NCBI GenBank assembly: GCA_009377375.1
Contig: WHUE01000022.1
Coordinates: 1-45,575, forward strand
Source: Alphaproteobacteria bacterium
GTDB taxonomy: Bacteria > Pseudomonadota > Alphaproteobacteria > MPNO01 > UBA2964
Direction: 5' to 3'
DNA length: 45,575 nucleotides
A program made the position numbers and the translations under genes. The notes below the pieces were generated by a model. The model was not told where the DNA came from, did no database searches, and saw only the letters and a program-made list of their open reading frames with translations. Positions 16,303 through 23,423 of this stretch are shown here, one piece after another; position 1 is the first letter of the stretch; every line of letters begins with the position of its first letter.

Positions 16303-17496
16303 CTACACCGCCACGCTCGTTGCGTCATAGGTGAACAGCCAGTCGTAGCGCTGCTTCACCGCGTCCGGCTGCCACTGCTCGTTAACGTATTGCTCCGCCG
16401 CCGGGTCGGCGAGCTGGCGATTGTGGAACCGCTGCATGGTCTCCTTCGACCCCGTCACCACGGCGTTGGCGCGCGCCCGCCGCGCCGCCTCGTAGGCGGC
16501 CAGCGCCTCGTCCGGCGCGCCGTATTTCGCGAAGCAGCGGGCCAGCACGCAGCCGTCCTCGATGGCCTGCACCGCGCCCTGGGCGAGGAAGGGCAGCATG
16601 GCATGGCAGGCGTCGCCGAGCAGGCTGACGCGGCCCCGCGTCCATCGCTCCATCGGCTCGCGCAGCATCAGCGCCCATTTGTAGGGTGTCTCGATATTGC
16701 GGATCAGCGTACGGATGACCTCGTGCCAGCCGTCGTAATCGGCGAGGCATTCCTCGACCGTGCCCTGCGTGCTCCACGATTCGACCTGCCAGTCGTCGCG
16801 CTCGCGGAACCCGGCGAAGTTCAGCAGTTCGCCCCGGCGCAGGAAGTAGTGGACGATATGGCCGCCCGGCCCGACCCAGTTCGCGCCGAGCGGGGGCAAC
16901 AGCCCCGCCGGCAGCCGGTCGACCGGGATCACCCCGCGCCAGGCCATGACGCCGGCGAATTGCGGCTCGTCCGCGCCGAACAGCCCTGCCCGGATCGCCG
17001 AATGCACCCCGTCGGCGCCGATCAGCGCGTCGCCCCGCGCTTCCGCGCCGCCTTCCATCCGCAGCACCACGCCGCGTTCGTCCTGATCGAATCCGATGCA
17101 TTTGCAGCCGGTATGGATGGCGTCGGCCTTTTCGGCGCGCACCGCGTCGACGAGGATTCCGTGCAGATCGGCGCGGTGGAACATCAGATAGGGATAGCCG
17201 TAGAGCGCCACCGATTCCGTGCCGAGATCGAACAGGGGCCAGGTCTGGCCGCTGTTCCAGATGCGGATTTCCTTCCCGCCGGGCCGCCAGGCCACCGACT
17301 CGATCTTCTCGCCGAGGCCGAGATGGTAGAGGACGCGGGTCCCGTTCGCGCTCATCTGGAACCCGGCGCCGACCTCGCCGAGCTGCGGGGCCTGCTCGTA
17401 GACATCGACGTCGCACCCGGCCCTGAGCAGCGACAGCGCCGCCGTCAGCCCGCCGATGCCCGCCCCGGCGATCAGGATATGCGCGCGCCCCGCCAT
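16303..17496 (-). CDS. FAD-dependent aromatic-ring monooxygenase (salicylate hydroxylase-like)
   Basis: A 397-residue class A flavoprotein monooxygenase. It shows the three family motifs in order: HILIAGAGIGGLTAALSLL (Rossmann GxGxxG, residues 6-24), ALIGADGVHSAIRAGLFG (the DG motif, about 155) and GRVSLLGDACHAMLPFLAQG (the GD motif, about 290). These enzymes use NAD(P)H and oxygen to hydroxylate an activated aromatic ring, often salicylate or 3-hydroxybenzoate. The gene begins one base after the stop of the GMC oxidoreductase gene, so the two are translationally linked and probably act on one pathway. The exact ring substrate cannot be read. Family assignment is secure. Confidence 0.92.
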   Translation of the reverse strand: MAGRAHILIAGAGIGGLTAALSLLRAGCDVDVYEQAPQLGEVGAGFQMSANGTRVLYHLGLGEKIESVAWRPGGKEIRIWNSGQTWPLFDLGTESVALYGYPYLMFHRADLHGILVDAVRAEKADAIHTGCKCIGFDQDERGVVLRMEGGAEARGDALIGADGVHSAIRAGLFGADEPQFAGVMAWRGVIPVDRLPAGLLPPLGANWVGPGGHIVHYFLRRGELLNFAGFRERDDWQVESWSTQGTVEECLADYDGWHEVIRTLIRNIETPYKWALMLREPMERWTRGRVSLLGDACHAMLPFLAQGAVQAIEDGCVLARCFAKYGAPDEALAAYEAARRARANAVVTGSKETMQRFHNRQLADPAAEQYVNEQWQPDAVKQRYDWLFTYDATSVAV

Positions 17497-17497
17497 G

Positions 17498-19204
17498 TCA
17501 GCGTCCTTCCAGGACCGCGGCGGCGATCTTCTCGCCCACCATGATGGTCGGAATGTTGGTGTTGGCCGACGGCACCATCGGCATGATCGAGGCGTCGCAG
17601 ACGCGCAGCCCCTCCACCCCGTAGACCCTGCCCGCCGGATCGGTCACCGCGCCCGGGTCGTCCGCCGCCCCCATCCGGCAGGTGCAGGAGGCGTGCCAGT
17701 GGCCCAGCACCGTCTGCCGCACCCAGGCCTCCGCCGTCGCGTCGTCGGCGATCAGCTCGTCCAGCGACGGGCCGTCGGCGATCAGCGTGCGGATGATCGT
17801 GCGGCGCGCGAAGGACGAGGAATCCATCACCGCGCCGCCGATGGCGGTCTGGATCCTGTTCCACCGGCCATAGACGCCGAGCTTCCGGGCGCGGTCGCTG
17901 TAGCTGATCGGGAAGATCTCATGCACGGCGTCGCGGATCGCGGGTGCGTTGTGCAGCGCCGCCGCCATCCGCGTGGCCGCCACCAGCCGGTTGAGGTCGC
18001 GCGGGTCGGAGCACATGTTGAAATCGACATCGGGCTCCGCCGCCGGATCGGGCGATTTCAGCGTCACCTGCCCGGTCGAATAGGACCGGTTGACCCAGAT
18101 CATCACCAGCCCCAGCCGCGTGCCGATGGCATGCCACGCCGCCTTGTTGGTCGGCACCAGGTACATGTCGGCCGGCGGGCAGCCCTCGTGCCCCGACGAG
18201 AACCGCATCCCGGCCAGCATCTGGCGCCGCATCCCCGGCGGCAGCCGCGCGGCGCGCTTCATATAGGCGCCGATATTGACGCCGGGATGCTCCATCAGAT
18301 GCTGGCCGACGCCGGGACGGTCGGCGATCACGTCTATCCCGTGGTCGCGGAGATGCGCCGCCGGCCCGATGCCGGAGCGCATCAGCAGCGCCGGCGAGTG
18401 GATCGCGCCGGTGCTGACGATGACCTCCTTCGCGCCGATCGTCTCCGCCCGGCCGTTTCGCCGCACATGGATGCCGGTGACGCGCACGCCGTCGAAGGCC
18501 AGCCGTTCGGCGTGGACCCCGCCGAGGATCGTCAGGTTCCCGCGCGCCCGCACCGCGCGCGTCAGATAGGCGATGGCGGCGGACACCCGGCTGTCGTTCA
18601 TGTTGCAGATCGCCAGCGGGTAGTACCCGTCCTCGAAGGTGGCGTTCTGGTCCTCATGGTAGCGGAAGCCCTGCTCCTTCACCGCCTCCATCACCGCCCT
18701 GGTGTAGCCCGGCCACCGGTCGGGAAAGATGCGGCGCAGCGGCACCGGCCCGTCCTTGCCGTGCATCGGGCCGTCGAAATCGGTATCCGTCTCCAGCTTG
18801 CGGAAGAAGGGCAGGACGCCCTCCCAGCCCCACCCCGAAGCGCCGCGCGCCTGCCAGTCGTCGTAATCGGCGGGCAGGCCGCGGATCGAGATCATGCCGT
18901 TGACCGACGAGCCGCCACCGATCACCCGGCCCTGGGTATAGCGCGGCCGCTTGCGCTCGTCCGGCGCGTTGGACGGGCGCGGGGAGAAGGCGCAGGTCAG
19001 CCCGGCCCAGGTGAAGCGCGGATTGGAATGCGCGGTGCCGGCGAAGCTGTCGAGCACCTCCGGCGGCTCCTCCCCCGGCGCGTAGTCGTCCCCCGCCTCC
19101 AGCAGGCAGACCCGGTTCGCCGCGCGCTCGGACAGCCGCGCCGCCAGCACGCAGCCCGCCGAGCCGCCGCCGACGATGACGTAATCGTATGGTTGTCCCG
19201 CCAT
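17498..19204 (-). CDS. GMC family oxidoreductase (choline/alcohol dehydrogenase-like)
   Basis: A 568-residue FAD enzyme. The start is set at MAGQPYDYVIVGGGSAGCVL, immediately before the FAD motif; the open frame extends 64 codons further upstream through non-conserved sequence that overlaps the divergent gene. Family signatures are GRVIGGGSSVNGMISIRG (GMC signature 1, about residue 80), STGAIHSPALLMRSGIGP (signature 2), and the C-terminal HWHASCTCRMG with GVEGLRVCDASIMP and SANTNIPTIMVGEKIA. The histidine in HWHAS is the expected catalytic residue. It oxidises an alcohol to an aldehyde or ketone. It is the first gene of a two-gene operon with the aromatic monooxygenase and is divergent from a second orphan molybdopterin subunit. 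Substrate unknown. Confidence 0.92.
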   Translation of the reverse strand: MAGQPYDYVIVGGGSAGCVLAARLSERAANRVCLLEAGDDYAPGEEPPEVLDSFAGTAHSNPRFTWAGLTCAFSPRPSNAPDERKRPRYTQGRVIGGGSSVNGMISIRGLPADYDDWQARGASGWGWEGVLPFFRKLETDTDFDGPMHGKDGPVPLRRIFPDRWPGYTRAVMEAVKEQGFRYHEDQNATFEDGYYPLAICNMNDSRVSAAIAYLTRAVRARGNLTILGGVHAERLAFDGVRVTGIHVRRNGRAETIGAKEVIVSTGAIHSPALLMRSGIGPAAHLRDHGIDVIADRPGVGQHLMEHPGVNIGAYMKRAARLPPGMRRQMLAGMRFSSGHEGCPPADMYLVPTNKAAWHAIGTRLGLVMIWVNRSYSTGQVTLKSPDPAAEPDVDFNMCSDPRDLNRLVAATRMAAALHNAPAIRDAVHEIFPISYSDRARKLGVYGRWNRIQTAIGGAVMDSSSFARRTIIRTLIADGPSLDELIADDATAEAWVRQTVLGHWHASCTCRMGAADDPGAVTDPAGRVYGVEGLRVCDASIMPMVPSANTNIPTIMVGEKIAAAVLEGR

Positions 19205-19320
19205 TCCGGCGCCGCTCCCTGTTCCGCCAGACCACAGCATAAACCGGCTGGCGCAGGGCTGCACCCGGTCGCAATGTCGTTTAGAACGGTATCCGTATCG
19301 AGGCAGAGACAGGGCATATC

Positions 19321-21666
19321 GTGTCAGACGACTCCACCGCACCGACCGCCCGCAGGGGCCGGATCGGCGATCCCGTCCCGCGCCGCGAGGACGCAAGGCT
19401 GCTGACGGGGAAAGGGCTCTACAGCGACGACGTCAACGCGCCCGGACAGCTTCACGCCGCCGTGCTGCGCAGCCCGCACGCCCATGCGCGCATCGGCGCC
19501 ATCGACGCCGCGGCGGCGCTCGCCTTTCCCGGCACGGTCGCGGTGCTCACCGCCGCCGATCTGGCGGAGGACGGGATCGGGGGCATCCCGCACGGCGCCA
19601 ACCCGCTGCACGCGACGGACGTTTCGCGCGCCGCGTTCGAGCCGGAGCACGGCGCGACTGTGTTCGACGAGCCGCAGCCGGTGCTGGCGGCGGGGCGCGT
19701 GCGCCATGTCGGCGAAGCCGTGGCGCTGGTGGTGGCGGAAACGGCGGCGGCCGCGCGCGAGGCGGCCGAGCTGGTCGATGTCGAATACGAGGCCCTGCCC
19801 GCCGTGGTCGGGGTGCTGCCGGCGACCGCGGAAGGCGCGCCGCTGCTGCACGAGGGCGCGCCGGGGAATCTCGGTGTCGTCGCGGAGCTGGGCGATGCGG
19901 CGGCGACCGAGGCGGCGTTCGCGCGCGCCGCCCATGTGGTCGAGCACCGCTTCGTCAACAAGCGCATCGTGAACGCGCAGATGGAGCCGCGCGCCGCGCT
20001 GGGCGAGTTCGACGCCGCCAGCGGCGTCTGCACGCTGCGCGCCGGCGGCCAGGGCGTGATGCGCCAGCGGATGCAGCTCGCCGCGGCGCTCGGCATGCCC
20101 CCGGCCTCCGTGCGCGTTGTCAGCGGCGATGTCGGCGGCGGGTTCGGCCCGCGCACGATGCTCTATCCCGAATTCGTGCTGGCGGTCTGGGCGGCGAAGC
20201 GGCTGGGCCGGTCGGTGAAGTGGAGCGGCGACCGGTCGGAGGCCTTCGTCAGCGACTACCAGGCGCGCGACCTGGTGACCGACGCGGCGATGGCGTTCGA
20301 TGCCGACGGCCGGGCGCTAGCGATGCGGGTGCGGCTGCTCGGCAATGCCGGCGCCTATTCCGTGTCCTACGTGCCGCTGTCGAACGGCGCCTATCTGACG
20401 ACCACGGTCTACGATATCCCCGCCGTCCATGTCCGCATCCTCGGCGCGATGACCAACACCGTGCCGACCTGCCCCTATCGCGGCGCGGGACGGCCCGAGG
20501 CGGTGCACACCATCGAGCGGCTGTTCGACCTCGCCGCCGCGCGGCTGGGGCTGGACCGGGTGGAGATCCGCCGCCGCAACCTGATCCCGCCCTCCGGCAT
20601 GCCGCGCGTCACCCCGACCGGGCTGCCCTACGATTGCGGCGAGTTCGAGACCGTGATGGACAAGGCCATCGCGCTCGGCGACTGGGCCGGGTTCGAGGCG
20701 CGCCGCGCGGGGGCGGAACGGCGCGGCAGGCTGCGCGGGATCGGCATCGCCAACTATGTCGAATCGCCGGTCGGCGCGCCGGTGGAGCGGGTCGAGGTGA
20801 CGGTCGACCCCGCAGGACGGCTGCGCGTCGTCGCCGGCACCCAGTCCACCGGGCAGGGCCACGAGACCAGCTTCGCCCAGGCCATCGGCCATGTGCTGGG
20901 GGTGGACTACGAGGCGGTCGATCTGGTGACCGGCGACACCGACATCGTCAGAGGCGGCGGCGGCACCCATTCGGACCGCTCCATGCGCATCGCCGGCACG
21001 CTGATGGTGCGCGCGGGCGAGGCGATCGTCGAACAGGGGAAGCAGGTCGCCGCCCAGGTGCTGGAAGCCGCCCTGGACGACATCGAGTTCGCGGACGGCG
21101 CGTTCCGCGTCGCCGGCACCGACCGTCGGCTGACCCTGTTCGAGGCCGCCGGACATGCCCCGGACGGGCTGGGCTCCGAGCAGGATTTCCGCGGCCGCAT
21201 CCCCGCCTTTCCCAACGGCTGCGCCGTGGCGGAGGTGGAGATCGACCCCGACACCGGTGAGCTGACGCTGTGCGGCTACGCCACCATCGACGACCCGGGC
21301 ACCGTCATCAACCCGCTGATCGTCGAGGGCCAGACCCATGGCGGCATCGCCCAGGGCGCCGGCCAGGCGATGCGCGAGGACTGCATCTACGACGCCGAAA
21401 GCGGCCAGATGCTCACCGGCTCGTTCATGGATTACGGCCCCTTGCGCGCCGACGACCTGCCGAGCTTCCGCGTCGCCGAGCATGTCGTGCCCAGCCCCGG
21501 CAACCCGCTGGGGGTGAAGGGCGGCGGCGAGGGCGGCATCACCCCCGCCCTCGCCGTGATCGTCAACGCCGCGGTCGATGCGCTGTCACCCTGCGGCGTG
21601 ACGCATCTGGAAATGCCGCTGACGCCGGAACGCCTGTGGCGCGCGATGCAAGGCGGGGCCGGCTGA
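19321..21666 (+). CDS. Xanthine dehydrogenase family molybdopterin-binding subunit (CoxL-like), orphan 2
   Basis: A 781-residue protein with a GTG start, paralogous to the gene at 12578. The N-terminus GRIGDPVPRREDARLLTGKG is the family start; SGDVGGGFGPRTMLYPEF, PYRGAGRPEAVHTIERLF and GQGHETSFAQAIGHVLG are the cofactor-binding segments. The catalytic glutamate is kept at about E737 (GVKGGGEGG). As with its paralogue, the active-site loop is the PYRGAGR type, so a CO dehydrogenase function is unlikely. No iron-sulfur or FAD subunit gene is adjacent. It is divergent from the GMC/monooxygenase operon (116 bp apart) and converges on the VOC gene with a 7-bp gap. It may hydroxylate an aromatic or heterocyclic acid. 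Confidence 0.9.
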   Translation: MSDDSTAPTARRGRIGDPVPRREDARLLTGKGLYSDDVNAPGQLHAAVLRSPHAHARIGAIDAAAALAFPGTVAVLTAADLAEDGIGGIPHGANPLHATDVSRAAFEPEHGATVFDEPQPVLAAGRVRHVGEAVALVVAETAAAAREAAELVDVEYEALPAVVGVLPATAEGAPLLHEGAPGNLGVVAELGDAAATEAAFARAAHVVEHRFVNKRIVNAQMEPRAALGEFDAASGVCTLRAGGQGVMRQRMQLAAALGMPPASVRVVSGDVGGGFGPRTMLYPEFVLAVWAAKRLGRSVKWSGDRSEAFVSDYQARDLVTDAAMAFDADGRALAMRVRLLGNAGAYSVSYVPLSNGAYLTTTVYDIPAVHVRILGAMTNTVPTCPYRGAGRPEAVHTIERLFDLAAARLGLDRVEIRRRNLIPPSGMPRVTPTGLPYDCGEFETVMDKAIALGDWAGFEARRAGAERRGRLRGIGIANYVESPVGAPVERVEVTVDPAGRLRVVAGTQSTGQGHETSFAQAIGHVLGVDYEAVDLVTGDTDIVRGGGGTHSDRSMRIAGTLMVRAGEAIVEQGKQVAAQVLEAALDDIEFADGAFRVAGTDRRLTLFEAAGHAPDGLGSEQDFRGRIPAFPNGCAVAEVEIDPDTGELTLCGYATIDDPGTVINPLIVEGQTHGGIAQGAGQAMREDCIYDAESGQMLTGSFMDYGPLRADDLPSFRVAEHVVPSPGNPLGVKGGGEGGITPALAVIVNAAVDALSPCGVTHLEMPLTPERLWRAMQGGAG

Positions 21667-21673
21667 CCGCCGG

Positions 21674-22282
21674 CTATTTCTTCTTCAGCAGCGACTTGTC
21701 CTGAAGCGAGGTGTCCTGGCCGGGCGGCGCGTGCGCGACGGCGGCTTCGAGGCTCATCTCCTCGGCCCATTCCTCGGGCGGGCGGATATGGCCGCCGGTG
21801 CCGACCTGGTCGAGGCCCCAGTAGATCTCGAGCACGTGGTTGTCGGGGTCGAGGAATTCCACCGCCACCTGGCAGCCGGCGCGGCGCCGGCCCTCGAACA
21901 TGATCTTCACGTCGTGCGCCTTCAGATGGTCGCGGGCGCGCAGCACCTCGTCGATGGTGCCCACCTCGAAGGCCATGTGGTTCAGCTCGTTGCTGTTGGC
22001 CGGCGCCCGGCTGCCGCCGACCAGCGCGACGCCGTGGTGATCGGCGTTGCAGCGCATGAACACCATGCGGCCCGGGAACATCGAGTTCGGATAGACGTCG
22101 GAGACCTTGAATCCCAGCACCTTGGTGTAGAACTCCACCGAGCGCTCGAGATCCTGCACCATGAGCACGACATGGCCGATCTTCCGGATGGCGAAGGGCA
22201 GGCCCTGCGGCGTTTCCGCGTTCCGCAGCGCCTGGATGTCCGGCGATTTCAGCGCCTCGTGATCGATGACCCCTCTGGGCAT
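21674..22282 (-). CDS. VOC family (glyoxalase/extradiol dioxygenase-like) metalloenzyme
   Basis: A 202-residue protein with one vicinal oxygen chelate domain at about residues 33-160. It starts KIGHVVLMVQDLERSVEFYT, the classic first motif with the metal-ligand histidine. NELNHMAFEVGTIDEVL carries the second histidine and FLDPDNHVLEIYWG the metal-binding glutamate. The pattern is that of ring-cleavage dioxygenase-type VOC proteins. Flanking tails (1-30 and 165-202) are low-complexity; the last residues are lysine-rich. It follows the bicupin gene on the minus strand by 27 bp, in what looks like one operon. Its reaction is not determined; metal-dependent ring or C-C cleavage is plausible next to other aromatic-type genes. 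Confidence 0.87.
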   Translation of the reverse strand: MPRGVIDHEALKSPDIQALRNAETPQGLPFAIRKIGHVVLMVQDLERSVEFYTKVLGFKVSDVYPNSMFPGRMVFMRCNADHHGVALVGGSRAPANSNELNHMAFEVGTIDEVLRARDHLKAHDVKIMFEGRRRAGCQVAVEFLDPDNHVLEIYWGLDQVGTGGHIRPPEEWAEEMSLEAAVAHAPPGQDTSLQDKSLLKKK

Positions 22283-22299
22283 GGCGTTCTCCTGTCAGG

Positions 22300-22322
22300 G
22301 GCCGGCGCGTCAGGCGCCGGCC
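22300..22322 (-). other. Strong hairpin over the bicupin stop codon
   Basis: A 9-bp perfect GC stem, GGCCGGCGC (22300-22308) and GCGCCGGCC (22314-22322), with a 5-nt loop. It spans the stop codon of the bicupin gene and lies just upstream of the VOC gene on the same strand. There is no U-tract, so it is more likely an RNA-stability or translation element than a terminator. Confidence 0.45.
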
Positions 22323-23263
22323 GGTTCCTTGTGCGCCAACTCGCGGGCGGCGCGGTCCCCGGCCCGCTGCAAGCCGTGCCGCGAGATATCGAACCGTTTG
22401 CCTGCCGGGTCAAGCTCTGCATGGGGCCGCCCGATCATGGGCATGGTCAGGATCAGGATTTCCGTCTCCGTGCGCGCCTCGAAGCGCGCCTGCTCGCCGG
22501 GCCGCGTCTCGACGGCGGCGTGTGCGTGATAAGCCGCGCCGTCGCACGCGCCCTCCCCCCTCAGCACGAAGTGGAGCTGGACGGCGCGGCGCGACGGGCT
22601 GGTCCAGCCCGCGCCGGCGTCGATGCGGACGGCCGCGAGCCGCGTCTCGCGCTCGGTGAAGCTGCCGAACCGGCGCTGGCGCACCCCGGCCGCGCCGGCG
22701 GGTTTCCAGCCGAACGCGTCGGGCTCGACGATCACCGGCGCCTCGTAGCGCGGCGGCGGGTAGACCAGCCTGCGCCCGGAAAAGCGCTCCCAGGTCGCCT
22801 CGTAGGCGTCCTGGTTCTTCCGCCCCTCGCCGCGGGCGCGGCGGAATACGCCGCCCCTGAACTCGCCTTCCCGCGCGAGCCCTTCCTTGGCAGCCAGCGC
22901 CTCGTCCGGGCTCATGAAGCCGTTGCCGCTGGCGCCGCCGAACTGGACGATCATGATGGTCCAGCGCCGGCCCCTGTCGTCCTGCGGCCCGTACCAGGTG
23001 CCTTCGGGGAAGTAGCCGACCTGGCCGGCGGTGATGTCGCGGCCGGGCGCCACGCAGACCGTCCCGTCCAGCACCAGCCGTACCTGGTCGAAATTGTGCC
23101 GGTGGCGCGGCGAGACGTAGGAGCCATTGCTGCGCACCACGTTGAGCAGGTAGTTTTCCGGCGTGCCCGGCGCGCCGTCCAGCAGGCGCTTGACCTCCAG
23201 CCCGCCGCGCACGTTGGCGGTATAGGGCTTCCACCTCTTGCCCCGGGCATTCGCGATCCGCAT
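22310..23263 (-). CDS. Bicupin domain protein
   Basis: A 317-residue protein. I set the start at MRIANARGKRWKPYTANVRG because a good ribosome site (GGGAGGG) lies 10 bases upstream; the frame is open 17 codons further. It has two cupin barrels. The first, about residues 40-115, contains SPRHRHNFDQVRLVLDG and the glycine turn DITAGQVGYFPEGTWYGP, with the histidines expected for metal binding. The second, about 205-290, is weaker (LHFVLRGEGACDGAAYH). Bicupins include gentisate-type dioxygenases, quercetinases and pirins, but no diagnostic set is visible, so the reaction is unknown. It forms an operon with the VOC gene downstream and is divergent from iorA. Confidence 0.78.
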   Translation of the reverse strand: MRIANARGKRWKPYTANVRGGLEVKRLLDGAPGTPENYLLNVVRSNGSYVSPRHRHNFDQVRLVLDGTVCVAPGRDITAGQVGYFPEGTWYGPQDDRGRRWTIMIVQFGGASGNGFMSPDEALAAKEGLAREGEFRGGVFRRARGEGRKNQDAYEATWERFSGRRLVYPPPRYEAPVIVEPDAFGWKPAGAAGVRQRRFGSFTERETRLAAVRIDAGAGWTSPSRRAVQLHFVLRGEGACDGAAYHAHAAVETRPGEQARFEARTETEILILTMPMIGRPHAELDPAGKRFDISRHGLQRAGDRAARELAHKEPAGA

Positions 23264-23353
23264 GACGTTCCGCCCTCCCCGGCCGTTCGATCCGTCGGCG
23301 ATCCTACCGGTCATCCCGCGCCTGTGCAGCCGGTTTTTCCCGCCGCTTTATAC

Positions 23354-23381
23354 TTGAGAGGCGCCGTTTTATCGATAACAT
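23354..23381 (+). promoter_or_regulatory. Candidate promoter and TTATCGATAA palindrome upstream of iorA
   Basis: A -35-like TTGAGA (23354-23359) and a -10-like TAACAT (23376-23381) are 16 bp apart, each matching the consensus at 4 of 6 positions. A perfect 10-bp palindrome TTATCGATAA (23369-23378) overlaps the -10 box and could be an operator. Both are in the 160-bp divergent gap between the bicupin gene and iorA. Confidence 0.4.
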
Positions 23382-23423
23382 CGGCCCGGCGACAGGGCAC
23401 GGGCCACCGAGGGGAGAAATCGG

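Noticed and set aside
12578..21666. The two CoxL-like proteins as carbon monoxide dehydrogenase.
   Set aside because: They carry a PYRGAGR loop in place of the AYRCSFR loop of true CO dehydrogenase, and no coxS or coxM gene is adjacent.
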